Shown here: piece by piece, positions 1 through 7,543 of the stretch | Numbering within the stretch: position 1 is the first letter of the stretch | Layout: the number at the start of each line of letters is the position of its first letter | DNA from: Candidatus Hodarchaeota archaeon | Lineage (GTDB): Archaea; Asgardarchaeota; Heimdallarchaeia; Hodarchaeales; YT1-039 | Length of the DNA: 11,474 nucleotides | Reading direction: 5' to 3' | Assembly: GCA_016840025.1 (NCBI GenBank) | Contig: JAEOTF010000266.1 | Span: forward strand, 1 to 11,474 | Program-made: the position numbers and the translations under genes | Notes under the pieces: generated by a model | Told to the model about the DNA's origin: nothing | Database searches by the model: none | Seen by the model: the letters and a program-made list of their open reading frames with translations, nothing else

Positions 1-287
1 CGTAAATGGAGTTTCATTAGAATCCCTTTTGATGGGTAAGCGTGAAAAACCGATGCGATAAACTTATACCAATAAAAGGAAGTACTAGGATAATTAACAT
101 CCGAAAAATAGATTATAATGTCCAAAAGGCGAGGAGTTTGAATAGTTCTACTTTATTTTATACTGAAATTGGGAAGACGAGTAAGAATAGTGTAGTAAAT
201 GACAGAATAGCTGTAATTATAAAATTTACAACTAAAAAGAATAAGGCAAACAACCTAAATGAATGAAGTGGTAGGCAGAGTTAGAAA
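1..287. other. Leader region upstream of rpoA1, no recognisable gene
   Basis: This AT-rich stretch precedes rpoA1. A reading frame open from base 2 ends at TAA 59-61 and gives about 19 residues (VNGVSLESLLMGKREKPMR). It could be the C-terminal end of a gene that begins outside the window, but it does not look like the usual end of RpoB, the expected upstream neighbour. Two weak TATA-like elements are visible, near 152-160 (tttatttta) and 216-226 (attataaaatt). The second would place transcription start about 40 bases before the rpoA1 ATG. Nothing else stands out. Confidence 0.3.
42..266 (+). CDS. Doubtful small ORF, 74 aa, before rpoA1
   Basis: This is an open frame of 74 codons starting at GTG 42 and ending 21 bases before rpoA1. 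The product is rich in Lys, Asn and Ile, as expected from translated AT-rich DNA. I see no zinc motif, membrane segment or similarity to RpoH or any ribosomal protein, and no Shine-Dalgarno motif precedes the GTG. Its position directly upstream of the operon is the main argument for it. It may equally be an open stretch of untranslated leader or promoter DNA. No function is proposed. Confidence 0.18.
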   Translation: MKNRCDKLIPIKGSTRIINIRKIDYNVQKARSLNSSTLFYTEIGKTSKNSVVNDRIAVIIKFTTKKNKANNLNE

Positions 288-2972
288 ATGCGACAATTAG
301 AACTGAAAAAGATAAGAGTGATCCGGTTCGGGATTCTTGCGCCAGAAATGATCAGGAAGATGGCCGTAGCACGGATCATCACAGCAGATACGTATAATGA
401 AGACGGGACGCCGATCGAAAGTGGGTTGATGGACAGGCGGTTAGGTACAATTGAGCCTGGACAACGGTGTCGAACGTGCGGTAACCAGGTAGGAGACTGT
501 ACGGGACATTTTGGGCTTATTGAACTCGCACGCCCAGTAATCCACGTAGGCTATGCAAAGAGCATCATCTATAAGATCCTACGAGGGATATGCAGGAGTT
601 GCTCGCGCATCCTATTGGACACCGAAGAGATCGGGTACTATAAGAACCTGATGTATAAAGAACTAGAAGAGACTGAGAATATTAGTGAATCGGTTATGAA
701 AGAAGTTGTGAAAACAGCTAGGAAGCGACAAACCAAGAATTGTCCTCATTGTCAAGAGGTTCAGTATAAAATCAAGTATGAAAAACCTACAACATTCTTT
801 GAAGAGACTCCCGTAGGATCAGTTAGGTTGATGCCTACTGAGATTCAAGAAAGGTTTGAAAGGATTGGGGAAGACGCATTACTTCTGTTAGGTATAAATG
901 CAAAATATGTGCGTCCTGAATGGATGATCTTGAATGTTCTCCCCGTTCCTCCTGTATCCGTAAGAGCATCCATTACTCTTGAATCAGGAGTCCGAAGTGA
1001 AGATGATCTGACTCATAAACTTGTAGATATAATTAGAATAAATCAACGCCTTCATGAAAATATTGAAGCGGGAGCACCTCAACTAATTGTAGAAGACTTA
1101 TGGGAATTACTTCAATATCATATCACCACTTATATAGATAATGAAGTTGCTGGAATTCCTCCAGCAAGACATAGATCTGGTAGAGCACTAAGAACAATTA
1201 CTCAACGCCTGAGAGGTAAAGAAGGACGATTTAGGGGTAATCTTTCGGGAAAAAGGGTAGATTTTTCCGCCCGAACAGTCATTTCACCCGATCCTAACAT
1301 CTCAATCAATGAAGTTGGCATTCCTGAGCAAGTCGCTAAGATCTTAACCGTTCCAGAAAGAGTAACCGAGTGGAATATTGAAGAAATGAAAGAACTCGTT
1401 ATGCATGGCCCTGAAGCTCACCCAGGGGCTAATTATATCATTCGTCCAGATGGAAAACGAGTTGATCTAAGATTCGTAGGAGATCTGAAGACTATTGCGG
1501 AGAACATCGATCAAGGTTATACAGTAGAGAGACATTTGCGTGATGGGGATATAGTTCTCTTTAATAGACAACCTTCGCTACATAGAATGTCAATAATGGC
1601 CCATGAAGTTCGAGTAATGCCTAAAAAAACATTTAGACTTCATTTATGCGTTTGCACTCCATATAACGCGGATTTTGATGGGGATGAAATGAATGTTCAT
1701 GTCCCGCAAAGTGAAGAAGCGCGAGCTGAGACAAGAGTTCTCATGAGAGTTCAAGAACAGATTCTATCTCCAAGATATGGTGGACCTATCATTGGGGCTA
1801 TTCATGATTATGTTTCAGCGGCATTTTTACTTACTCAAAAGAAAACTCTCTTAACAAAAGAATATGCTTGGCAACTTTTATTAGCAGGAAGATATGAAAA
1901 AGAGCTTCCTCCCCCTGCTATTGAATATCCTGTAGAAAGATGGACAGGTAAACAGATTTTTAGTCTTCTTCTGCCAACAGACGTAACTATGACGAGTCGT
2001 GCAAGAGTATGTAAGAAAGAAGCAGTTTGTCAAAGAGAGGGCTGCATTCATGATGCTTATGTAGTGATCGTGGATGGCGAACTACTTGCTGGATCGATTG
2101 ACCGACGAGCGATTGGAGCCGATGAATCAGAAAGCGTTTTACACCGGGTAGTCAAAGATCATGGTGCAGATGAGGCTAGAAAATTCATTGATTCGCTTAC
2201 ACAACTTTTACTTGAATATTTAACACATATAGGCTTTAGTTTGGGCTTTTCTACTGTGGAAATTGACCAAGAGGCCAAGGATCGTATCGATAGAATAATA
2301 GCAGATGCAGAAAAGAAAGTGGATGAATATATAGAAACTTACAAAATAGGCGGATTGGAACATCAGCCTGGTAAGACTCCTCGTGAAACTCTAGAAAGCT
2401 TGATCATGGGCGTACTTTCGAATGCGCGAGATGGCGCAGGGCGTGTCACTCAGGAATACCTCGGTCTATCTAACAGTGCTGTTATTATGGCTGTAACAGG
2501 AGCTCGAGGGAATCAGTTAAACATTTCTCAGATGACCGCCTGTGTTGGCCAACAAGCTATCCGAGGGCAAAGGATTCTTAGGGGGTATCGCAATCGGGCA
2601 CTGCCTCATTTCAAAAAAGATGAAATGGGTCCTTTTGCTCGTGGTTTTGTAAAAGCTAACTATAGAAGTGGACTAAACCCAATTGAATTCTTTTTCCATG
2701 CGCAAGGTGGTCGAGAAGGGTTGGTTGATACCGCTGTACGAACATCCACATCAGGTTATCTCCAACGACGTTTGGTTAACGCTTTACAAGATCTTCAAGT
2801 AAGTTATGATGGAGTTGTTCGAACTGCTGAAGGAAAGATTGTACAGTTTAATTATGGTGAAGATGGGGTTGATCCTATGAAGTCTTACCACGGAAAGCCA
2901 GTAGATATCGATGCCATCTTGGCAGAACGAGGGTTTAGCACACGAAAAAAGAAGAAACTTGTTCATGAGTGA
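288..2972 (+). CDS. rpoA1: DNA-directed RNA polymerase subunit A' (Rpo1N)
   Basis: This is the N-terminal two thirds of the largest RNA polymerase subunit, equivalent to eukaryotic Rpb1, and carries the catalytic centre. At 894 aa it is about the family's usual length. Visible motifs are the clamp zinc site C61, C64, C71, H74; a second zinc site C102, C105, C152, C155; and the rudder/lid region around 300-335 (GKRVDFSARTVISPDP). The absolutely conserved NADFDGD loop at 460-466 has D462, D464 and D466 to hold the catalytic magnesium. The bridge helix lies near 808-840 (GREGLVDTAVRTSTSGYLQR). The trigger loop lies in A''. ATG 288 is chosen because the homology begins within the first ten residues; no good Shine-Dalgarno motif precedes it. 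The TGA stop abuts the rpoA2 ATG in the same frame. The first 370 bases are richer in GC than the rest. The identification is certain. Confidence 0.98.
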   Translation: MRQLELKKIRVIRFGILAPEMIRKMAVARIITADTYNEDGTPIESGLMDRRLGTIEPGQRCRTCGNQVGDCTGHFGLIELARPVIHVGYAKSIIYKILRGICRSCSRILLDTEEIGYYKNLMYKELEETENISESVMKEVVKTARKRQTKNCPHCQEVQYKIKYEKPTTFFEETPVGSVRLMPTEIQERFERIGEDALLLLGINAKYVRPEWMILNVLPVPPVSVRASITLESGVRSEDDLTHKLVDIIRINQRLHENIEAGAPQLIVEDLWELLQYHITTYIDNEVAGIPPARHRSGRALRTITQRLRGKEGRFRGNLSGKRVDFSARTVISPDPNISINEVGIPEQVAKILTVPERVTEWNIEEMKELVMHGPEAHPGANYIIRPDGKRVDLRFVGDLKTIAENIDQGYTVERHLRDGDIVLFNRQPSLHRMSIMAHEVRVMPKKTFRLHLCVCTPYNADFDGDEMNVHVPQSEEARAETRVLMRVQEQILSPRYGGPIIGAIHDYVSAAFLLTQKKTLLTKEYAWQLLLAGRYEKELPPPAIEYPVERWTGKQIFSLLLPTDVTMTSRARVCKKEAVCQREGCIHDAYVVIVDGELLAGSIDRRAIGADESESVLHRVVKDHGADEARKFIDSLTQLLLEYLTHIGFSLGFSTVEIDQEAKDRIDRIIADAEKKVDEYIETYKIGGLEHQPGKTPRETLESLIMGVLSNARDGAGRVTQEYLGLSNSAVIMAVTGARGNQLNISQMTACVGQQAIRGQRILRGYRNRALPHFKKDEMGPFARGFVKANYRSGLNPIEFFFHAQGGREGLVDTAVRTSTSGYLQRRLVNALQDLQVSYDGVVRTAEGKIVQFNYGEDGVDPMKSYHGKPVDIDAILAERGFSTRKKKKLVHE
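2969..2972 (+). promoter_or_regulatory. Possible Shine-Dalgarno GTGA overlapping the rpoA1 stop
   Basis: GAGTGA at 2967-2972 includes the rpoA1 TGA. Aligned on the archaeal consensus GGAGGTGATCC, the GTGA stands ten bases before ATG 2979. That is the spacing seen before rpl30e and before the minus-strand ATPase gene. It would let a terminating ribosome restart at Met3 of A''. Only four bases match without interruption, so support is modest. Confidence 0.35.
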
Positions 2973-4172
<1,200 letters not shown>

Positions 4173-4173
4173 A

Positions 4174-4178
4174 GTGAT
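4174..4178 (+). promoter_or_regulatory. Shine-Dalgarno motif GTGAT for rpl30e
   Basis: AAGTGAT at 4172-4178 matches the centre of the archaeal consensus GGAGGTGATCC. It lies five bases before ATG 4184, with two unmatched positions of the consensus and then three bases. It supports this start for rpl30e. Confidence 0.5.
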
Positions 4179-4183
4179 AAAGA

Positions 4184-4507
4184 ATGGTAGAAATAGATAT
4201 CGATCGAGCTATCAATATGGCGGTCAAGTCTGGTAAAGTTGAACTTGGAGCTAGGAACGCAATTCGAAATGCACAATTAGGAAAGGCAAGACTAATCATT
4301 CTAGCAGAAAATTGCCCCTTAGATATTGCTAAAAGAATCAAATTCTTTCTACAGGATTCAAAAACCTCGCTAATGACACTTACCAAGTCTAGTTTGGATC
4401 TAGGAACAATCTGTGGACGGCCCCATCGAGTTAGTGCACTTACTATACATGATCCTGGGGATTCAAAAATTCTGGATATAGTTGATACGACCAGTGAGGT
4501 CAATTAA
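4184..4507 (+). CDS. rpl30e: Large-subunit ribosomal protein L30e (eL30)
   Basis: This is an RNA-binding protein of the L7Ae/L30e/S12e fold and part of the large ribosomal subunit. It is encoded between the polymerase genes and nusA in many archaea. The 107 residues fit the family. The first signature spans 16-45 (SGKVELGARNAIRNAQLGKA, then LIILAENCP), and the second is LGTICGRPHRVSALTIHDPG at 73-92, followed by DSKIL. It begins 11 bases after the rpoA2 stop, has a GTGAT ribosome-binding motif at a good distance, and its TAA overlaps the nusA ATG by one base (TAATG). It is thus translated as part of the rpo operon. The family also contains kink-turn binders with other roles, but the gene position and both signatures favour eL30. 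Confidence 0.92.
   Translation: MVEIDIDRAINMAVKSGKVELGARNAIRNAQLGKARLIILAENCPLDIAKRIKFFLQDSKTSLMTLTKSSLDLGTICGRPHRVSALTIHDPGDSKILDIVDTTSEVN
4496..4500 (+). promoter_or_regulatory. Shine-Dalgarno motif GAGGT for nusA
   Basis: GTGAGGT at 4494-4500 lies inside the end of rpl30e, six bases before ATG 4507. It decides the nusA start in favour of ATG 4507 over the in-frame ATG four codons later (Met5). Confidence 0.5.
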
Positions 4508-4938
4508 TGCCACTTAAAATGACAAGTGACGAATTGAGATTCGTGGCAATCCTTGAGAATCTTACTGGAACTGTCCCACGAGATTGTGTATGGATTGCGG
4601 ATGAAAATCGAGTTATTTTTGTCATAGATTCCAATGATATCGGTAAAGTCATAGGTATAGGTGGTTCAACCATTGATAGAGTTAGACAGCAGCTTAATAA
4701 AACTGTTGAAATAGTAGAGTATAGTACTGAACCAGAAAAATTCGTCCAGAAGTGCCTTGCTCCTGCCCGAATATCTAAGGTCTCAATAACTAAAAAAAGA
4801 ACTCAAAAACAGGCTATTGTCACTGTTAGATCAAGTGAGAAAGGTAAAGCTATTGGAAAAAACGGTAGAAATATTGCAAGATCTCGCTTATTGATGAAAC
4901 GGCATTTTAATATTGATAATGTTGTAATTACAACTTAA
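4507..4938 (+). CDS. nusA: NusA-like transcription factor, archaeal short form
   Basis: Archaeal NusA consists of only the two KH domains of bacterial NusA and is thought to bind RNA in transcription elongation or termination. The 143 aa length is typical. The first KH loop is GIGG at 50-53 (within VIGIGGSTIDRVR) and the second is GKNG at 117-120 (within AIGKNGRNIARSR). Both have the GxxG needed for RNA contact. The ending, FNIDNVVITT, resembles archaeal homologues. Its start overlaps the rpl30e stop by one base, so translation is probably coupled. In many archaea rps12 and rps7 follow nusA. Here the next gene is dph2 after 139 bases, so the operon probably ends with nusA. Confidence 0.94.
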   Translation: MPLKMTSDELRFVAILENLTGTVPRDCVWIADENRVIFVIDSNDIGKVIGIGGSTIDRVRQQLNKTVEIVEYSTEPEKFVQKCLAPARISKVSITKKRTQKQAIVTVRSSEKGKAIGKNGRNIARSRLLMKRHFNIDNVVITT

Positions 4939-5001
4939 GTGAAGTCAGCACCCATTCTGACCCCAAATATCTGCTAAAACTAGCCTTTCTGCCAGAAAAT
5001 C

Positions 5002-5009
5002 AAATATAA
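5002..5009 (+). promoter_or_regulatory. Possible TATA box for dph2
   Basis: AAATATAA, with a purine- and A-rich run before it, resembles an archaeal TATA element. It would place transcription start near 5030-5035, about 45 bases before the dph2 ATG. It is the best candidate in the 139-base nusA-dph2 gap, but AT-rich DNA gives such matches easily. Confidence 0.3.
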
Positions 5010-5041
5010 GAAAGAAATTTGGATCAAAAACTATTTTTTCT

Positions 5042-5077
5042 ATGCCTAAAAGTACAAATCGTTTTGTTGAGAACTAA
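5042..5077 (+). other. Tiny upstream ORF abutting dph2
   Basis: ATG 5042 opens an 11-codon frame (MPKSTNRFVEN) whose TAA at 5075-5077 is followed at once by the dph2 ATG in the same frame. If transcribed it could act as a leader peptide that couples translation into dph2. No ribosome-binding motif precedes it, and a short frame like this is common by chance. Confidence 0.15.
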
Positions 5078-6127
5078 ATGAAAGAATTTCAACATAAGAA
5101 TTATTCTGAGGCACTCCAATTTCTCCATTCTAAGGACTATAATCGAGTTCTCATACAATGTCCTGAAGGTTTACTCAACAAAGAATTTCTTGCTTTTGTG
5201 TCAGAAATACAAGAAAGGTGCCAGAATGTATTTATCATGGGAGACGAGTGCTTTGGGGCTTGTGATTTACCTTTATCATCTGCCTTGGAATTGCAGATTG
5301 ATGTGATTGTTCATATTGGACATTCATTCTATCATCATTCTCCGTTAATCCCTGATTTAGTATATGTAACTATAGATATAGACATTGATCTCGATCAATT
5401 CGCAGAAAAAATTGGTAAATTATGTAGGGGAAACCTATGGAATTCTCTAACACTAGTGGGTACCATTCAACATGTTTACGCTTTATCTAACCTAGCAAAA
5501 AAGCTTCAACTAGAAAAAATTGATGTTTTAATTCCTCCAAATAGAGGAAGGCTTCAAAAAGGTCAGATTCTTGGATGTGAGACAAGATTTGGATCTATAA
5601 GTACTACAGATGCTATTCTTTGTGTTGCAGGGGGACAATTCCATGCATTAGCAGTCATGTTAGATCAACAAAAGCCAGTTATCTCATTAGATCCATTTTC
5701 AAATAAGATTGAATTTTTTGCTGTAGATCGGAGAAAAAAATTCCTAATGAAACGTTATGCATTAATAGAAAAAGCGCGAGACGCAGAAGTATGGGGAGTC
5801 ATTCTGGGGCTAAAAAGCGGACAAAAAAGACCCCAGCTTACAACATTAGCAGAACGATGGATTAAAAACATGAATAAAAGAGCAGTAACAATTGTAGCCA
5901 CACGTGTGGATCCAAAATCTCTTAATAACTTCTCATTTATTGACGCTTGGGTAACTACACATTGTATTAGGCAGAGTTTGGATGATTATAAATCATTTCT
6001 GAAACCCTTTTTAACAGTAGCGGAGTTAGGAGTTCTTTGTGGAGAAATGGCTTGGGAAACTCTTGTTGACGGTCCTTATCTGACTGCGAGTCAGTACCCT
6101 GAAAGATTCATAAAAAAGAGATTATAG
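5078..6127 (+). CDS. dph2: Diphthamide synthase subunit Dph2 (3-amino-3-carboxypropyl transferase)
   Basis: Dph2 catalyses the first step of diphthamide formation. Its 4Fe-4S cluster cleaves S-adenosylmethionine in a non-classical way and transfers the 3-amino-3-carboxypropyl group to a histidine of elongation factor 2. Archaeal enzymes are homodimers. The 349 aa protein keeps the three spaced cluster cysteines of the family: C62 in ECFGACDLP, C167 in QILGCETRFG, and C296 in WVTTHCIRQS. Other family blocks are LIQCPEGLL (25-33), the VIVHIGHS strand-loop (77-84) and the GGQFHALAV core (185-193). The context of the third cysteine (HCIR) departs from the more usual ACPR. The gene stands alone, with its own promoter probable, and converges on the TFB gene. 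The family Dph1/Dph2 is clear; use of the archaeal name Dph2 follows from there being one copy here. Confidence 0.93.
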   Translation: MKEFQHKNYSEALQFLHSKDYNRVLIQCPEGLLNKEFLAFVSEIQERCQNVFIMGDECFGACDLPLSSALELQIDVIVHIGHSFYHHSPLIPDLVYVTIDIDIDLDQFAEKIGKLCRGNLWNSLTLVGTIQHVYALSNLAKKLQLEKIDVLIPPNRGRLQKGQILGCETRFGSISTTDAILCVAGGQFHALAVMLDQQKPVISLDPFSNKIEFFAVDRRKKFLMKRYALIEKARDAEVWGVILGLKSGQKRPQLTTLAERWIKNMNKRAVTIVATRVDPKSLNNFSFIDAWVTTHCIRQSLDDYKSFLKPFLTVAELGVLCGEMAWETLVDGPYLTASQYPERFIKKRL

Positions 6128-6130
6128 GGA

Positions 6131-6155
6131 AAGTAGGGGTTTAATGCCCCTATTT
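6131..6155. terminator. Hairpin between convergent dph2 and tfb
   Basis: The arms AAGTAGGGG (6131-6139) and CCCCTATTT (6147-6155) pair over nine positions, with one G-T wobble, around a seven-base loop. The hairpin fills most of the 37-base gap between two genes facing each other. It may mark the 3' ends of both transcripts. Archaeal termination mainly uses U-rich tracts rather than hairpins, so the terminator label is an inference; RNA processing or 3' end protection are alternatives. Confidence 0.5.
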
Positions 6156-6164
6156 ATTGATTTA

Positions 6165-7163
6165 CTAGCTAGAAACAACTGTGTTTGCAAGAAATCGAGG
6201 TTTAACGAGTTTTAAATAATGTTCTCGCAGACTATATTCGGCTAATTCGCATTCTTGCGCTACTAATCGTTGTGTTAGAATGGTCGGCCGATTTTTTTCC
6301 CGAGCTAGTATCTTATCAGCAGCCACAAGCACAGCGCAAACAAAAATGTAGGGATTTCTACCACCTCTTTTGTTTAAAGGAAAATTCTTGAGCAAAAACC
6401 GTGTTTTATTTCGTAATTCAATTCGAAACTTATCAATTGACACAGACCTCTTTGCACAAGATACTTTCACCATTTTAGAAGAGCAAAGTGCCTCAACTGC
6501 TTTATTAATAAAGTCTTCAGATTTAACTGGTTGGACAGTTTGCCCAGTTAGTTTTTTAATCTTAACAGCTGCCTTAAGAAGATTTTTCCCTTCAATGCTG
6601 CTGCTATGTTGTTCAAATGCTGAAATTATATCTTGAAGACGTACTGTAACCTTTAAAATGCGAATTGCTAAATATAGAGCCCCTGCTGTCAATTCTGGAA
6701 TGGTTGAATTTATGGCAGAATCCTTCAGTGCTTTTCTAAACAGGTAACAAGCCTCTGATCGAACCTTTTCAGGAACCTCTAGCGTTCCAGTGACAGCATT
6801 AAGAATTCGAAGACCACGGTATTCCCTCTTCTGTTGGGGAGTAGTATGCAGATAAATATCGTTTATTTTTTTCAAACGGCTGAATTTCTCAGACTGGTAA
6901 GAACTTAAAGAACGACCATTAGAATCTCGAAGACGCCAATCTCCATAATTTCCGATAAATGTACCTAGATTATCCGCAATATGGAGACGGTACCCTTGAG
7001 AGACACCATAGGAAGATGCTTCCGAGTTATCGTTACTATCATAAGGCATGGTGGGTTCAACATATACAGGGCTTATAATAAGCCCACACTTTGAGCATAC
7101 AAGGTCGGCTACTGTCTGTATGATTTCACCTTGACATTCTTCACATCTTTGACTACTGGGCAT
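6165..7163 (-). CDS. tfb: Transcription initiation factor B (TFIIB-like) paralogue
   Basis: TFB recruits RNA polymerase to TBP-bound promoters. The 332 aa protein has the full family layout. An N-terminal zinc ribbon carries C7, C10, C23 and C26. A B-reader-like stretch lies near 66-100 (LGTFIGNYGDW, then a basic helix). Two cyclin repeats lie at roughly 105-190 and 215-325; the second ends with the block FVCAVLVAADK plus ALAxYSLREHYLKL-type helices. The sequence departs strongly from canonical TFB: the usual EWRxF segment after the ribbon is missing, and the second repeat holds extra residues near 230-265. It is therefore probably one of several TFB paralogues, perhaps used at special promoters. 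ATG 7163 has a GAGGT motif ten bases upstream. The gene lies 380 bases downstream of the ATPase gene on the same strand, so it most likely has its own promoter. Confidence 0.88.
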   Translation of the reverse strand: MPSSQRCEECQGEIIQTVADLVCSKCGLIISPVYVEPTMPYDSNDNSEASSYGVSQGYRLHIADNLGTFIGNYGDWRLRDSNGRSLSSYQSEKFSRLKKINDIYLHTTPQQKREYRGLRILNAVTGTLEVPEKVRSEACYLFRKALKDSAINSTIPELTAGALYLAIRILKVTVRLQDIISAFEQHSSSIEGKNLLKAAVKIKKLTGQTVQPVKSEDFINKAVEALCSSKMVKVSCAKRSVSIDKFRIELRNKTRFLLKNFPLNKRGGRNPYIFVCAVLVAADKILAREKNRPTILTQRLVAQECELAEYSLREHYLKLVKPRFLANTVVSS

Positions 7164-7173
7164 CGGCGGCTAT

Positions 7174-7178
7174 ACCTC
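7174..7178 (-). promoter_or_regulatory. Shine-Dalgarno motif GAGGT for tfb
   Basis: On the minus strand GAGGTA lies ten bases from ATG 7163. It fits the 5' half of the archaeal consensus GGAGGTGATCC and implies that the tfb message has a leader. Confidence 0.4.
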
Positions 7179-7227
7179 AATGTAGTAATGTGAAGAAAGT
7201 ATAGAAGGAGCACAGGGTGATAGGGAG

Positions 7228-7246
7228 AGGTCACCGAAAGTGACTT
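7228..7246. repeat. Dyad symmetry upstream of tfb
   Basis: AGGTCAC (7228-7234) and GTGACTT (7240-7246) can pair over seven positions, with one wobble, around CGAAA. GGTGA at 7216-7220 can instead pair with TCACC (7231-7235), so two exclusive folds exist. The element lies about 65-85 bases upstream of the tfb start. It could be an operator or a leader RNA structure. Confidence 0.4.
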
Positions 7247-7413
7247 AAAATGAAAGTGAAACCAAGGATCAGCTAATAGATGTTGAATAATCTATTTCTT
7301 GTCTTTTCTTGCCCTAATTTCTTAAATTTCTATGATTTTTGCCCTTCTAATTAACTTATTTTTCAACTACTTATTATTTTATCACTTTTATTTATTTAAA
7401 TAACGAATTTAGT

Positions 7414-7421
7414 TATATATA
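7414..7421 (-). promoter_or_regulatory. Possible TATA element for tfb
   Basis: TATATATA is symmetric and sits between the arms of an 8-base inverted repeat. Read toward tfb it would start transcription near 7390. The distance to the gene is long, so this is tentative. Confidence 0.22.
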
Positions 7422-7543
7422 GTAGTTCTATCATTTTTAATTCGTTTTAGTTAATTTTAAGAATGTTAGAAGAAATTTTTTAGAAAAGGGAATGTGAATT
7501 AGTAATTAGTGAATAGATAATGAGACTAGCCTACTTCATTTAA

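Larger units (their letters stand above)
7164..7543. other. AT-rich spacer between the ATPase and TFB genes
   Basis: This 380-base gap contains no plausible gene. From the ATPase side (7543 downward) it holds a T/A-rich run near 7470-7490 that could end ATPase transcription. It then has a perfect 8-base inverted repeat, AACGAATT (7402-7409) and AATTCGTT (7439-7446), flanking TTATATATA (7413-7421). A long stretch rich in T on the plus strand follows (7275-7400), and then the dyad at 7228-7246. The TATATATA is the best TATA candidate for tfb but would leave a leader of about 220 bases. No tRNA or other RNA gene was recognised. Confidence 0.5.

Noticed and set aside
2970..2972. TGA between rpoA1 and rpoA2 as a selenocysteine codon
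   Set aside because: Both halves have the usual lengths of separate A' and A'' subunits, an ATG follows at once, and no reason for selenocysteine at this surface junction is known.
6370..6636. Plus-strand open frame of 88 codons opposite tfb
   Set aside because: It is antisense to the second cyclin repeat of TFB, with no recognisable motif.
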